Below are positions 25,101 through 36,738 of a stretch of 64,000 bases of DNA, one piece after another. A model generated the notes under the pieces. That model was given only the letters and a program-made list of their open reading frames with translations, made no database searches and was not told where the DNA came from. Source of the DNA: Persicaria tinctoria (lineage: Eukaryota > Streptophyta > Magnoliopsida > Caryophyllales > Polygonaceae); contig JBANSL010000002.1 in the NCBI GenBank assembly GCA_037127255.1, forward strand, positions 10,274,001 through 10,338,000, read 5' to 3'. Position 1 is the stretch's first letter. Every line of letters starts with the position of its first letter. Position numbers and translations under genes: made by a program.

Positions 25101-28100
25101 CACGACAAACATATATGATATATATATCATTTTAAAGGTCTTGCAAAGATGTATAAATTTATACTAATAAGAGCCACCTAGATGTTAAAACCAATGAGAT
25201 ATAAATAAATAATCGTATAACATTTCCAATCAAAATATATACAAATAAACATTGCTAAGTCTCAAAATAAATCAAAGTAAGAGGAGGTGGTCCACCATCA
25301 TGTCTTGTTACCCCCCTCCCGCTGTTCTGCCAACTATATCAAGTTATCAACATAATCCCAAAGTGGTCCACTCCACCTCCACGTTCTATTTCGAAGAAAC
25401 ACCCCTCTGCTACATTCATTAGTTTGTGAGCCTGAACCATCATCAATTTCTAGATCCTACACCTAAATCTCATATAAATTGAAAGCAAACATCACTCAAT
25501 CAAAGTAACCCTAAATCTGAAAATAAATCAAGGTATAGAGAGTGAGTGAGATAGGAAGAGAAGAGTTGAAGGAAGATTGACAGAAACGACACTCGTTTGT
25601 GTTTAGAAAGCCCGACGATCGACGATGGCTGGTGCAGATCGAAGAACGACGGTGGCTAGTGTAAAACAGCGCTCGGCGGTGGCTAGTGCAAAAGGACGCT
25701 CAAGAAGAAAAGGGCAAAGGTTGATAGCCGGGTTTGCTTTTTTCTTTTTTATTTTAATTATGAACCGGGTTTTTTTTTAATTCCAAACAGTGTCCATTAT
25801 TTGTGAACCGTGTCCAAGGCGTTTCCATCGCATTTCCATACGTGTCCGAAGTTTGACCGTGTCTTGACCGTGTCTTGACCGTGTCCAGGCGTGTCCGAGG
25901 TGTTTCGTGTTGTGTCCGTGTTTCCGACACGACATTGTGCCCTAGATAGGCGTTTCCGTGCTACATAGTATAGTACTATACACCATATTAGATGAGCATG
26001 TAAGAGTTTTATGGGTCCAGACATTGAGAACCCAGAACAAGGACGATATCTATGCATTTTCTTCATTGTTGAGGATGATTCAATGCTAAAGTAAAGGCTG
26101 TTGTTCTCTATATACCCCCCCAACCCCCCAACCCCCCACCCCACAAAAATAAAAATAAAAATGTGTGTTCAGTTTAGGATTCTTTGGCCTCTTTGAAGAA
26201 CCATTTGCCCCTCCAATGCTGGAAAAAAAACACTAGATTTCAAAGTACTTTCCTTAGCCACGCTAGACAGCTCAACAAGATTGTGATATCCTTTCCAAAA
26301 CCACCACGGAACTTTACAGCAGAATTAACGCACCCGCAGCATATATTTAACAATACACATGCAGAACCATAGCTTGAGCGCAAATGCACATCAGATATTG
26401 ATGAACGGTAAATGGATTTACCTTGAGTCTCTCAAACACAATTAAACATTTTTCTTCATCTCCAATCATTGTGTAACCATCCATCATGGTATGATATATG
26501 TCAATTCGAGCATCGATCCCTTGTTCTTCCATCTCTCTAACCAAAGCTTCAGCTCGATCCATATTACAAGTTTGGCTATAGTTGGTAAAACAAGAAACAA
26601 TTAAAAAGTGTAAAAACATAGTGCAACATTGCATGCAAAATTCAAAGTGCAAATTAAATACCCTTTTCTACTCTCGGAGGAAAAATAGCATCCCCGCCTA
26701 AATGAACTATCACAAAATGGTTGTTGAAGAGTTGTTTACAGTTTTGCACTCACCAGCAAATCAATTAAAAGAATGAGACATCAGATTTTCATATATATAC
26801 CTACCAGTAAGCGTATATTATGTTCCCATATATGATTGCGTTCAAGGTGATATGTTTCTCTTTTGCCTCCTTGAACCATTGATCTGCAGCCCTTCCAGAG
26901 AAGACAAGACAAAAAGAATGCATCAGAGTTTATATATTTTACTCTTCCTACTAGGCAGAATACAGGAGGAATTAACTGAATGAAAAGCATCTAAACTAAA
27001 ACATCAAGCAAACTTCAGTAAGGCAGAATACACTGCAAAACTTACATAATCACTATCAGGATTCAACTGAATGAAAATAATGCATTAAGCAAATAGGTAT
27101 ATATAGAGACTAAACCGTAAACTTCACCAAGGCTCATGTTCATGAATGAATTAACTGAATAAAAAGCATTTAAGATGGTTAAAAGAAAAAGAAGATGCCA
27201 TCACTATACAGTTACTAAACCACCAAATAAATATCACTGCATTCTAATGCATGGGGAATTATGGCTGCTTAATATAATTCAATGAATACTGGACATTAGC
27301 AGACTGAACTATTCCATATGTTCATGTTTACTCACTCGACATTGCCAACTCTGGCAAATCCACCAACAAGAATACTATAAGTAACCACGCTCATTTCAAC
27401 TCCTTCCTCCTTCATTTTTCTCACGCAAGCTAGTGCTTCTTCCATATCCCTTCCGATAGCATAGGCATGGATAAGACTGCAATGAACAATGAGGCCTTCA
27501 AATAAATTTCAAAATACACAAAGATCTCAAATTTCAGTTAAAGAAAATGTACTTCAGATAATCTTTATCACGTCTTTTGACTTTAATTGGAAAAAAAAAA
27601 GATAACTACAATAAATTCCAACTTCCAAGGGAGAAGCATTAGCCAGTGACATAATGCCTTTAAGAAGCTGGTGAATCAGGGTCATTGATCTGTGGAAAGC
27701 AACATCAATACACGGCTCCTTCATTGTAGAACTAGTCAACTTAATTGGCAATTGTTATGCCAGGAAGAGCATCGATTGTCAATAGATTATTTAATCAAGA
27801 TTACATGAGATAAAATCTCATACCTCGGAAGTTATAATGCTCACAACCATAGGGTTCTTTAATCATGATTGCAAGAGATGTATCAGTCAAAACTAACATG
27901 ATGAAAAAAGTTTCATTCCTACTTAACTATTAATGCAAATGCCAATGAAATGAAACTCACAGATGCAATTGCGAGCAATCATCTCAGCGGGTGAAATATT
28001 AATGTTTCTAAGACAGAGTGACAGATAGCAGTACCTAGTATAAACATGTGAAGTTGGTTCTATTCCTCTTGCTCTCATTCTTTCAAACGTTTCACGAGCT

Positions 28101-29304
28101 CGATGCATATCACCTCGCCTTGCATAATACTTCACCATCAGGCCAAATTCTTTCCTGGATGGCTAAGATGTACACATTGACCAAAAAAGTTAACTACAAC
28201 AAAAATGGAAATTGCTATGAACAAGAAAATACGCATTGCTTTCGTGAAATGCACTTGGTGCTTATAAGGAGCCAAATTAGCTAATGTCATGGAAGAGATT
28301 ACTTGCAGATAATTGATACACCATACAGAATGCAAAATTGATGAAACCAAATTGGTTAAAGATACCTTCTTGACCCTCTCAAAAGCTTGAACAACGGCTT
28401 GCCAGTTCTCTGGCTGAGTGTCCAGAACCTTTCGAAGCTCATTTCTAGAACCTTCCCTCTCCTCATGCCACTTGGACCGGTACTCTCTCTCATCCCATCC
28501 TTGTACCCATCGGTCTCTCCCCTCAGCCTTCAGCTTCCGCTTCCTGCCATCATCCAATTTCACCGTCAGAGGCCTCCCATGGAACTCCACCCCGTCAAAC
28601 TCAACCGCCTTCAACGCCGAATTGGCCGCTGAATCGCCGCCGTAAATCACAAACCCGTACCCCATGTTCTTCTCCAAGTCATCGTGCCCCTTGATCAAGA
28701 TCACGTTCTTAATCGGGCCAAACTGTCGGAAGAAGTCCGTAACCTCCTGCTTCTTAATCCACAGAGGCAAATTGGCGACAAAGATCTTCCCTTCCTGTCG
28801 AAAAACAAGAGCCGCATCGTCCCCGGGCACTGACAAATCGCAATCCGGACTCTCATCCTCAGCGTCGGCCTCGCTTTCCTGATCGGAATCCTTAACCAGC
28901 GGAGGGGGCGGGAGAGGCGGATTGGGCGGCGGAGGAGGAGGAGGAGGAGAGATTTTGCTGGTGAGCCATAGCTTAGGGGTGAGAGAATGGGGGTCGGGGG
29001 GTTTCTGATGGGGCTTGAGATCGACAAGGGCTTTGAGTGGGTTAAGGGGCTTGGCTTTGGGGCGAGGAGGAGGAGAGGGTTTGGGGGTTTTGATGGGGGC
29101 GGTGGCGCGGGAGATGCTAGGGCGGCGGAGGTTGGAGGAGGACGGAGGCGAATGATCGGAGTTGGGGGATGAATTGAGGGAGAGGGTAATGCGGAGGCGG
29201 CGCCTGGTGGGAGCGGCGGTGGCCGTGGCGGGAAGGAGGGAGGAGGGGAAGGAAGAGGATGGGGAGGGGTGTGTGGCGGAGACGGAGAGGGACATCATCT
29301 CCAT
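22136..29304 (-). CDS. PPR4: Chloroplast RRM-PPR protein PPR4 (rps12 trans-splicing factor)
   Basis: PPR4 is a plastid RNA-binding protein required for trans-splicing of rps12 intron 1 in maize and Arabidopsis. Ten minus-strand exons fit in phase: 29304-28366, 28162-28035, 27476-27336, 26891-26805, 26575-26422, 24662-24603, 24207-23779, 23555-23260, 23141-23012 and 22642-22136. They give 956 residues, the length expected for the family. The N-terminus is Ser/Thr/Arg/Pro-rich, as in chloroplast transit peptides. A proline run lies near residues 118-135. One RRM spans about residues 173-252, with RNP2 IFVANL and RNP1 MGYGFVIY. A linker (QPENWQAVVQAFERV) and a long array of PPR motifs follow, for example TYSMMMNGFINLEDWANAFAI. 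The tail is acidic (DDEDD, SSDDEESDD). Intron 5 is long (24663-26421) because it holds a transposable element. Confidence 0.95.
25005..25976. mobile_element. 956-bp terminal-inverted-repeat transposon inside PPR4 intron 5
   Basis: The element is 25013-25968. It starts CTATGTAGCATGGAAACGG and ends CCGTGCTACATAG, so the tips are inverted. Inside both ends there is a long region of diverged repeats of GGACACGG or GTGTCCGTG type, giving sub-terminal arms of more than 100 bases. The same eight bases, TATAGTAC, flank it at 25005-25012 and 25969-25976. The 8-bp duplication fits hAT. The long repeated arms look more like Mutator, so the superfamily is open. No transposase frame is present, so it is non-autonomous. 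It lies in an intron, and the splice sites on either side are intact. Confidence 0.82.
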
Positions 29305-31334
29305 TCACGTGGGAATTTTGGAGAACTGCCTCTCAGTGTGAGGACTGAGGAGTGTGTGTGATGCGCCCGTGTCACCCCGAACCCAAATGCAAATCCTTAT
29401 ATTACAATATAAGAGCAAAAGCATTGTTGGTTGAAAAGAACGCTCCACGTGTCTAGCCGAGTTTTTTCAAGAGTTTTTATTTCTTTTTCTCTGGAAAAAA
29501 ATTCACTGCTTTTTTTTCGTCTTTCTTGAAGCGGTTTTCAAGCTCTGCTCCACGTTCTCTCTCACAAACTGCTCTCCAACTCCCTCTCAATCAGATGCGA
29601 CAGGAGGAGAAGACGAGGAAGAACGATTCAAGGTCGACGATCTCTGAGGAACAACTACGAGGGTCGGAGTTTGTGGCCATGAAAGGCTCAAGCCGCAGGA
29701 CGAGAAGACCGAGCGTATCTTCGGGGGGAGTGGTGGCAGCTGCTGGGCTCATGGCGAGCGCGAGGAGGAAGGGGTCTCAATCTTCTCTGGGCGGTTTCCA
29801 TTGAGAATAGCGTTTAAGAAGAGGAAGAACTGCTTACAGGATCAGTTGAAGTTTGCTCCATCGAGTCCCCGTTTTCCAATTTGTGACGGTTCTCAACAAG
29901 GTGCGTTTAATAATCGAGATTGGATCCTTTTTTCTCACCCTCTATCTCTCTAAATCACTCCTTTCTGAATTAGGTTTAGGGATTTTGGATCCGTGAGGCT
30001 GATTAGGGTTAATGACAGCGGATTCTACCACCTGTTGCCGAGAATTAGGGTTCTAAAAGCGTCGGGCCGAGGAGGTCGGGTTCATTGATCTCGATGAGGT
30101 GCGGAAGTGGTGCTGCCTGGTGGTTTTTTGAGGCCTGGAGAAGATAAAGCAAAGTGTAAATAGGCGATCGAAGCAAGCAACTGTAAAGACCACAAATTTG
30201 TCAATATCTATAACACTTGTATGGGATTTGCAGAGCAAGGTCAGTACTTGATTTTGATCTTGATTTAAATTTTTTATAGAGCGCTAATAATATAGGATTT
30301 CAGCTCTTTACCAAAAAAAATATAGGATTTCAGCTGCCTGCTTACGTCATTAAATCAGAGCTGATGGGCTTTGCTTAAAGAGTCTTGAGGCATTCATCAT
30401 CTTAGACCTTGGTGCTTACTTCCCTGCTGGTTCGTGTGCTGAGTTTTCTTGTATATATATTTCAGGTTTTATAAGATGGGAAATTATTGGCAATTCATTT
30501 TCACTATGGCAGGCTGGCAGCAGAGGCAACTTATTTGCAATTCTTCATCATTGAACCTTATGGTAATGAGGTTCATTTAAAATTATCATCTCAATTTGTG
30601 TCTAGTAGCTTGTCATCCTTATGCTCTCTTTGTTTCATTTCTCTATATCTATCTCATATCCTTGAGCTTAACTATTTAGTTTCCCCACATTCCTGATTTT
30701 ATGATCTTTCATAATTAAACTTACCTAAAACCAAACTGTGGATGTGCACTTGCTTTTAAGAAATGTGAAAAATGGATAATAAATTCCTCCCGATGACTCT
30801 CCTATTGGTGATATCGTGAACTCTCTCGATAGCTGGTTTTGTTTTGTAAGCATAATAAAGCATTATCATTACACCCCTCTTAATCCCATGTTTGGTTTAA
30901 TTCATGTGCTGGTTTTGTTTATACTAATTAATAGCTTATATTTAGTTAAATTCTTTATTTAAGTTTAAGCATTTAGGCTTTAGTCTGTCTACTGAAGTTA
31001 TGAGGTTATCCAGGTCAGTTTCTTATATTCAACAGTTTGTAGTGATTCCATGTTTTTTTAATCTAAAATACTGAATTGAGGTTTTTTCAACTAAATTGTT
31101 GGGATCTAATATTGAATCTCCGTTTGATTTCTATTTTGTAGTCGATGGTTCCTGTCTGTTGGCTTCTTTTTTCCGCTTAAACCGCTTCTCGCTATGCCGG
31201 ACATCTTGAGACGATCTAAAACCGATTTGAGGCCATGGAGGAATTCCTTCATGTAGGGTTTTCATTCTTGAGGATGGATGTGGTAAATTGTTTGCTCACT
31301 CCGTAAAATTATTTTCTCATTCCCATAAAGCAGC
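29305..31334. other. Upstream region of PPR4 and unassigned spacer
   Basis: The first 150 bases are the promoter side of the minus-strand PPR4 gene. A frame of 92 codons at 29526-29804 (+), rich in Ser, Arg and Gly, looks exon-like in composition, but I do not recognise it. The rest is AT-rich. Together with the kinesin fragment downstream, it may be the decayed 5' part of the same broken gene. That is a guess. Confidence 0.3.
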
Positions 31335-31531
31335 ATCAACGAGAAGAAGCGAGCACCTCATCCTGCAAATGAGCCTGAAGATTCGCACGAATCAACAATA
31401 ACACCACGACTAGGAGAAAATGGAGATGCTAAAATTCAGTCCCAGTTTGATGCTGATTTCTCTTTCGACTTGATCTCAATATGGAGTTTTAACTCAGAGA
31501 AGCAGTATCCTCTATTAGCCATGCTATTTTG
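31335..31531 (+). other. Exon-like open segment of unknown identity
   Basis: About 65 codons are open and end at a TGA. The translation contains NEKKRAPHPANEPEDSHE and DLISIWSFNSEKQYP. Codon content is protein-like, and it lies just left of the kinesin fragment in the same orientation. I could not match it to a known family or to a part of KIN-UC. Confidence 0.3.
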
Positions 31532-31620
31532 ATGGTAATAAGGTTTATCTTTCTATTTCCTACTCTGTAATTCAGAAGCAGTATATCCTTACTGGAATCT
31601 GCTCTTTTTCATGCATTCAG

Positions 31621-32252
31621 GCTCATGTTAAATGGTTAGTTAACGGGAAGGACTCTTCTTTATTAAGCGAGAATGGAGATGTTTCTCATGTGGTTAAAAC
31701 AAACACAACTCCAGTTGTGCGGAAAAGCAATCTAGTGGTGATTAATCTTGCAGGTTCTGAGCATATCAGAAAGTCAGGTGCAGACTACCCTAACCTTTCC
31801 AACCTTCCTCCCTGTCCCCCTCTCTGATTGTCTAACAAATGCATTAGAGTATAATTTCCTTTTTGGTCCCCAAACATTTCTTTTTCTGGATTTAAATCTC
31901 TTCCTTTAACCTTGTAAAAGTAATAAAGTAGCATCAGTAATTCAGTATATTAATCTTATATTTTCTCTTCAACAACATTTCCTGCATTGAGTTCAATTAC
32001 CATTATTCAACATATGTGAGAAGTATTCTTCTTTTTTAGCATGCTTCATGGCTTTATGTTATTCTGTTTTCCAGCAGTAATACTTGGATTGCATTTGTTT
32101 GCATTTGTTGTATTGTTTCACAACCCAAGTTCATCATCTGCTCTCATCGTTTATTAGGAAGCGATAGTCATACCCTTGAGGAGGCAAAGTCTATCAATAT
32201 TTCCTTAAGTGCATTGGGAAAGTGCATCAATGCCTTGGCAGAGAGCAGTTTG
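31621..32252 (+). pseudogene. Fragment of an armadillo-repeat kinesin (KIN-UC/ARK) motor domain
   Basis: Two exons separated by an intron encode a kinesin motor piece. Exon A (31621-31777) reads AHVKWLVNGKDSSLL, then VVRKSNLVVINLAGSEHIRKS, including the switch II motif (LAGSE in place of DLAGSE). Exon B (32158 to about 32250) reads SDSHTLEEAKSINISLSALG followed by KCINALAESS. These match the KIN-UC (ARK) branch. The P-loop, switch I, the rest of the motor and the armadillo repeats are not visible, and the frame is lost after exon B. The intron is kept, so the piece was not copied from mRNA. It is a DNA-level fragment of a gene elsewhere. The Asp of DLAGSE is replaced by Asn, a further sign of decay. 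Confidence 0.75.
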
Positions 32253-32259
32253 CTTTTAG

Positions 32260-33722
32260 CTTCAGTTTTGAGCTGCTTACCTCTGAAATTTCAGTGCACT
32301 ACATTAATAAAGGCAAAGGAAAATGTTTAGCTTCAAATTTTGTCTAGATCTAAAAGGGGAATTTCCTTAGTAGTGTTTGTAACTTTTGGTACAATAACAC
32401 ATCTCATAATGCAGTATATTTTCCTTTTTTTTTATCCTTCCCAACATGGTCATATGAGTGTGATATTCCTTCTCATTTTCTTACCTAGAATCTTCAATTT
32501 GGTAAATGTCTTCCTAAAACCATATATTACTCCTGCTAGAACTTGCACTGATTTCTAATTGTGTTTCTTATATGTTTGTTACCTTAATCTTAATAAATTG
32601 GGACTTTGAAGAGGGTTTCTGTTGTTTTATATAGTTTGGTAATGCTTGGTTCACACCTCATAAATTGATGGGATTTTTATTTGATTTTTTAAAAAGCCAT
32701 GATTTTTTCACCACGTCCCCCTTTGCATCTCTCTTACCTCTTATAATCAATTATTATCTTTTCATGACCATTGTTGTATGGCTGACAGATTTAAAAGCAT
32801 ATAAGGACTAATCAAAAGTTGAAGACGAGGTTGTTGCAGTTGGAATTCTGTCTCCAGGAAGCTCGGTCACAAATAAGAAAGCGGTAGGGGGTAACAAATT
32901 CTATCGTATCGATGGTGGGAATTCTTTGTGGGAATTTTTAACATTGCTTTGTTATTCACATGGAATTGTTTCTTCTGTCATCAGAATGTTGTAATCCTCA
33001 ACCAGGCAAGACTACGCAAAGCTGATTAAAATTAACTCACTATTAGTCTTCCGTTGAATGGCTTAATATTGGCTTAATATATTGTTATAGGAGTATCATA
33101 ATGTGTTTGAATGTTATTTCGTTTGTAACTTATGAGTTATTATTGTCGCTGTGTCATAGGTGGAGAGAAAAATTATATTTTAGTAGTTTAATATCTATAA
33201 AAAAAAACAAAAAAAAAAAACACAAGCTTCTTACTCCTAGGTGGCTGCACCAAGCCTATACAGGTACTTTATTGTATAATTTGGATTCGTTATCTCAATA
33301 TGCAGTTACGGAGTCATTCTAGGGAATATTCAGAAGCAGGATCCTTTGTTGACGAGCAGAATTAAGGGTTGCATAGTAGATTCTACTCCGATTGCAGCCT
33401 CTGTGACCTATTGTAGCCCCAGATCCACAGGTAATCACGGAAGTGCTTATGAAGGGGTTTTCTGTTATGTATAGTTTGGTAATTAGAAATCACAAGAGTA
33501 AAAATAATATTAGAAACAACTCAGAGAAGTATTGTCTGCTTCCAACTTTTGCCATCATTCTTTTTAGCAATATATGTTGAGTTCAACATCTTCAAATCTA
33601 TTTTAAATGTAAATAATGTGATGAAACTAATGTCACAGTACAAGAAGCATAAATGAAAATACCCATCAAGAACAGTAGCATATGTAGTCCACCACTTGCT
33701 TCTTTTCAGATTTTCGATCACT
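32260..33722. other. Unassigned spacer right of the kinesin fragment
   Basis: This stretch is AT-rich, with short exon-like islands near 32815-32900 and 33300-33430. I could not assign them to a protein family. No RNA gene or clear repeat was found. Confidence 0.3.
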
Positions 33723-34423
33723 TTTTAGGTCCTTGAAAGTTCCGGCTAAGATAGAGAAGAGCTTCGGGAGTGCTTTGTGACAGGAAAGTTCCGGCTAAAC
33801 TGAAAGGGAAATTCTATAAGATGGTTGTTAGACCGACTGTTCTGTATGGCTCAAGAACATAAGTTGTCTGTGGCAGAGATGAGAATGTTGCGATGGATGT
33901 GTGGGCACACGAGACTAGACAAAATCAGAAACGAAGACATCAGGAGAAAGGTGGGAGTTACGAGTATAGTAGACAAGTTGCGGGAGTGTAGATTGCGTTG
34001 GTTTGGACACGTGCGCAGGAGACCGGCTGAGGCTCCGGTTCGTAGGTGTGAGAGCTTGGATCTTGGAGATATCAGAAGGGGGAGAGGTAGACCGAAGAAG
34101 AGTTGGAAGGAGGTCATTCAGCACGATCTTAATCTTCTGAATTTGTCGGAAGCTATGACTGAGGACAGGGACCACTGGAGGCGGTGCATTCGGGCCGTGG
34201 ATGTATAGAGTATTGGGTCTTGATGTTTTGCTCTATTGTCATTGCTATTTTCCTGTCTTCTTCATGCTTCGTTTCTGATATTGTTTTCCCTCTATGAGTA
34301 ATGCTTTCTTGTTGTTCTGGTATCCTATTATTCTGGGTCTATCGGAAACACTCTCTCGACTTGCTCGGGGAAGGAGTGTGTACATCCTGACCCCCCAGAC
34401 CCTGCTTTTGCGGGATATACTGG

Positions 34424-34454
<31 letters not shown>

Positions 34455-34468
34455 TAGGTCCTTGAAAG
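33723..34468 (+). mobile_element. RTE-type LINE copy with 17-bp target-site duplication
   Basis: The body is 33740-34451 (712 bp), 5'-truncated. The end of a plant RTE reverse transcriptase ORF is visible: [14 protein letters not shown], then, after a frame break near 33850, [33 protein letters not shown] and [12 protein letters not shown], ending at 34206-34208. The 3' tail matches the copy at 6379-6889 and ends in (TTG)n at 34424-34451. TTTTAGGTCCTTGAAAG flanks it at 33723-33739 and 34452-34468. The left end also has a duplicated GTTCCGGCTAA motif (33739 and 33787). The truncation and the frame break make it inactive. Confidence 0.9.
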
Positions 34469-34772
34469 CTTTGCTTTTGATCGATAGTTTGATGCCAAGT
34501 GCTTAAGCTTTTGCTGATTTGGGTATTTCAGATTCGAATATGAACCAATTGTCTTATTCAAAGAGGAGAAGTTGTTCTATCTGATTTGAGTTTTTCTTGC
34601 TGGATAAAGAAGAGGGTCGGGCTAAATCAGTCAAACCATGTTTGGAGTTATCAGCCAAGTAAGCTAGTAGATCTGATTTTTTAAATTTGGAATTGAAAAC
34701 ATTTTGTTGGTTTCTCAATGAAATGAAATGATAGGGTGGTGTGTTATTGATTATTAGTTGTCTTTTTTTTTT

Positions 34773-34949
34773 ATGGTAATAAGGTTTATCTTTCCGTTTC
34801 TTACTATGTAATTCAGAAGCAGTATATCCTTACTGGAATCTGCTCTTTTTCATGTATTCAGGCTCATGTTAAAAGGTTAGTTAACGGGAAGGACTCTACT
34901 TTATTAAGCGAGAATGGAGATGTTTTTCATGTGGTTAAAACACACACAG
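34773..34949 (+). repeat. Second copy of a kinesin intron-exon segment
   Basis: About 177 bases match 31532-31709 at roughly 95 percent by eye. The match includes the intron part GCAGTATATCCTTACTGGAA and the start of kinesin exon A (GCTCATGTTAAAAGGTTAGT). It therefore crosses a splice acceptor and must be a DNA duplication, not a retrocopy. It stops abruptly after GTGGTTAAAACACACACA, where an unrelated GC-rich segment begins. Confidence 0.85.
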
Positions 34950-35130
34950 CTTGAGCTGAGTTTGTGTATTTGACCCCTTCCTTCATTCTCCCATCACATT
35001 CCAATCGAAACTCCCCAGGAGCCCTTTCCTCCTCCACACTCATTGCCGGCGGAACCTCTTCTTCAACGGCGCCGCCTCCCAGCTCGCCTCCCACAACGCC
35101 GTCCTCCGCGCGCTTACGCTACTATGGCCT
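34950..35130 (+). other. GC-rich exon-like fragment of unknown identity
   Basis: A short C-rich stretch stands out sharply from AT-rich flanks. In one frame it reads FFNGAASQLASHNAVLRALT, which looks like real protein. It directly follows the duplicated kinesin piece, so a captured or translocated gene fragment is likely. I do not recognise the parent gene. Confidence 0.35.
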
Positions 35131-35976
35131 TGATTTTGATGTCCATTTTATCTTTCTTCATTTTTTGAAATAGAATTATATGTTTAAGAAATATTAAGGT
35201 GTAGAGGGTTACACTCGAGATCAAATTTTGGATTTAGCGAGTGTTTTTGTCGAGTTAGATGTTTTTGGGATCTTTTGGCCTTGATTTTGATGGGTAGAAA
35301 TGTACTCCGTAGCATATTCGACTTATCCTGTGTTTGAATGGAATGATCTCATCAATTCTCATCAATTCTTTCTCTATTATGTTGGAATTTGTAGGAACTG
35401 TGTCATTTTCTCCCCAGAGATATAAGATAATATTCCTCAAATGAAGAGAAATATTACCGGTGTGATTAGCGGGATAGGGGTAATACATTTGATATGATAA
35501 CATTCAGAAAAATAATATGAGTGTACTTAGATTAATTTTTTAAAAAAGTTGGGGGTTTATAACATCAACTCTTCAGCTATCTATTCTTTGATATTAAAAA
35601 AAAAAAAAAAAACAGAAGTGCACTATTTATATCACATTTTGTATTTAATTAATTAGATTGAAATTTACTTTTAATGTAGTGGTTTCTGACGTTGTGTGTT
35701 TGTGAGTATCGTTTTTTGATCTTATGATTATTTAAGATATACATTTCATTATGTGTTTTATACTCCAAAATATTTATGCATTTCTCATTTCCACAAAAAA
35801 TTTATCTATTTCTTTCATTCTGTTTCACCCTGATGAAAATATCTACAACTATCAATTATCATTTTTTTTATTGCATCTTTTCTTTCATTATATATGTCTA
35901 ATGGTCTAAATGGTTATGGTTGATTAATATGATAAATATGAAAAATAATGAGTTTACTTAGATTAATTTTAAAAAT
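35131..35976. other. AT-rich spacer
   Basis: No gene, RNA or clear repeat end was recognised apart from short A or T runs. The phrase TTTACTTAGATTAATTTT recurs with small changes near 35527, 35953 and 36206, which suggests decayed copies of one element. Confidence 0.35.
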
Positions 35977-36368
35977 CCCGTGCGTAGCGCACAGGATTGT
36001 GCCACAATTTAAGCCTATTGTAGTTTTAATTTTTTTGAATTTGTCTTAAATGTCATATTTTTCTTTGATTTTGTTATTGTTGTTGTCTAAAATTAGTTCA
36101 TCGAATTTTAATAATTGTCCGGGAGGTATTCTGACGAGTACTATGTTTTATACATCGTTTAAAACACATTAATTAATAGTATAATAACATCTTAAAATTA
36201 AGATGAGTTTACTTAGGGTTTTCTATGGAAAGATGGGTTTATGTAGTTTAATAATAATGTATAAATTTCATGTGTCATATATAATACTATAACACCTGAT
36301 AAATATTATTTGTGCTTTTCTTATAGTTTTTCAAAATCCCGTGCGTCTGCGCACGGGCCACTGACTAG
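35977..36368 (+). mobile_element. Helitron 3' end (plus strand), with a degenerate second copy
   Basis: At 36338-36357 a perfect hairpin (CCCGTGCG, loop TCTG, CGCACGGG as read) is followed seven bases later by CTAG (36365-36368) and then a T. This is the Helitron 3' end: a hairpin 10-12 bases before CTRR, inserted ahead of a T. At 35977-35995 a related hairpin (CCCGTGCGTAGCGCACAGG) lacks a good CTRR end. It is probably an older, decayed end of the same family. The matching 5' end could not be located. Confidence 0.65.
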
Positions 36369-36562
36369 TTTTGATAAAATATTAGACCATGAAACATAGC
36401 CTTGCGACTTCAATTTCTTGATTTTGAATATAAAGAGGTTGTATATGAGAATCGAACTGGAACCATTAAATACTATCCTGAGATCTTTTTTTGTTCAACA
36501 ACCCCGACATGGTTAATACGACTTCCATTTCAGCAACTATTCATATCACGCCAGCTTAAGAA

Positions 36563-36738
36563 TCAATTTTGAGCCACATTAGTTTGTTGTTTTTATAATA
36601 TGACTCACCAAAACGGAGAATCACTTTTCAGCCACGTCGGTTTGTTGTTTTTATAATAGGACTCACTAAAACGGAGAATCACTTTTCAGTCTCATCGATT
36701 TGTTGTTTTTATAATAGGACTCACCAAAACGGAGCTAA
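36563..36738. repeat. 58-bp tandem repeat, three copies
   Basis: The phrase TTTGTTGTTTTTATAATA starts at 36583, 36641 and 36699, exactly 58 bases apart. Each is followed by GACTCACYAAAACGGAG. The units differ at several positions, so the array is not very recent. No function is suggested by the sequence. Confidence 0.85.

Noticed and set aside
28387..29172. Several plus-strand frames opposite PPR4 exon 1
   Set aside because: They are antisense shadows of the GC-rich, proline-coding PPR4 exon.
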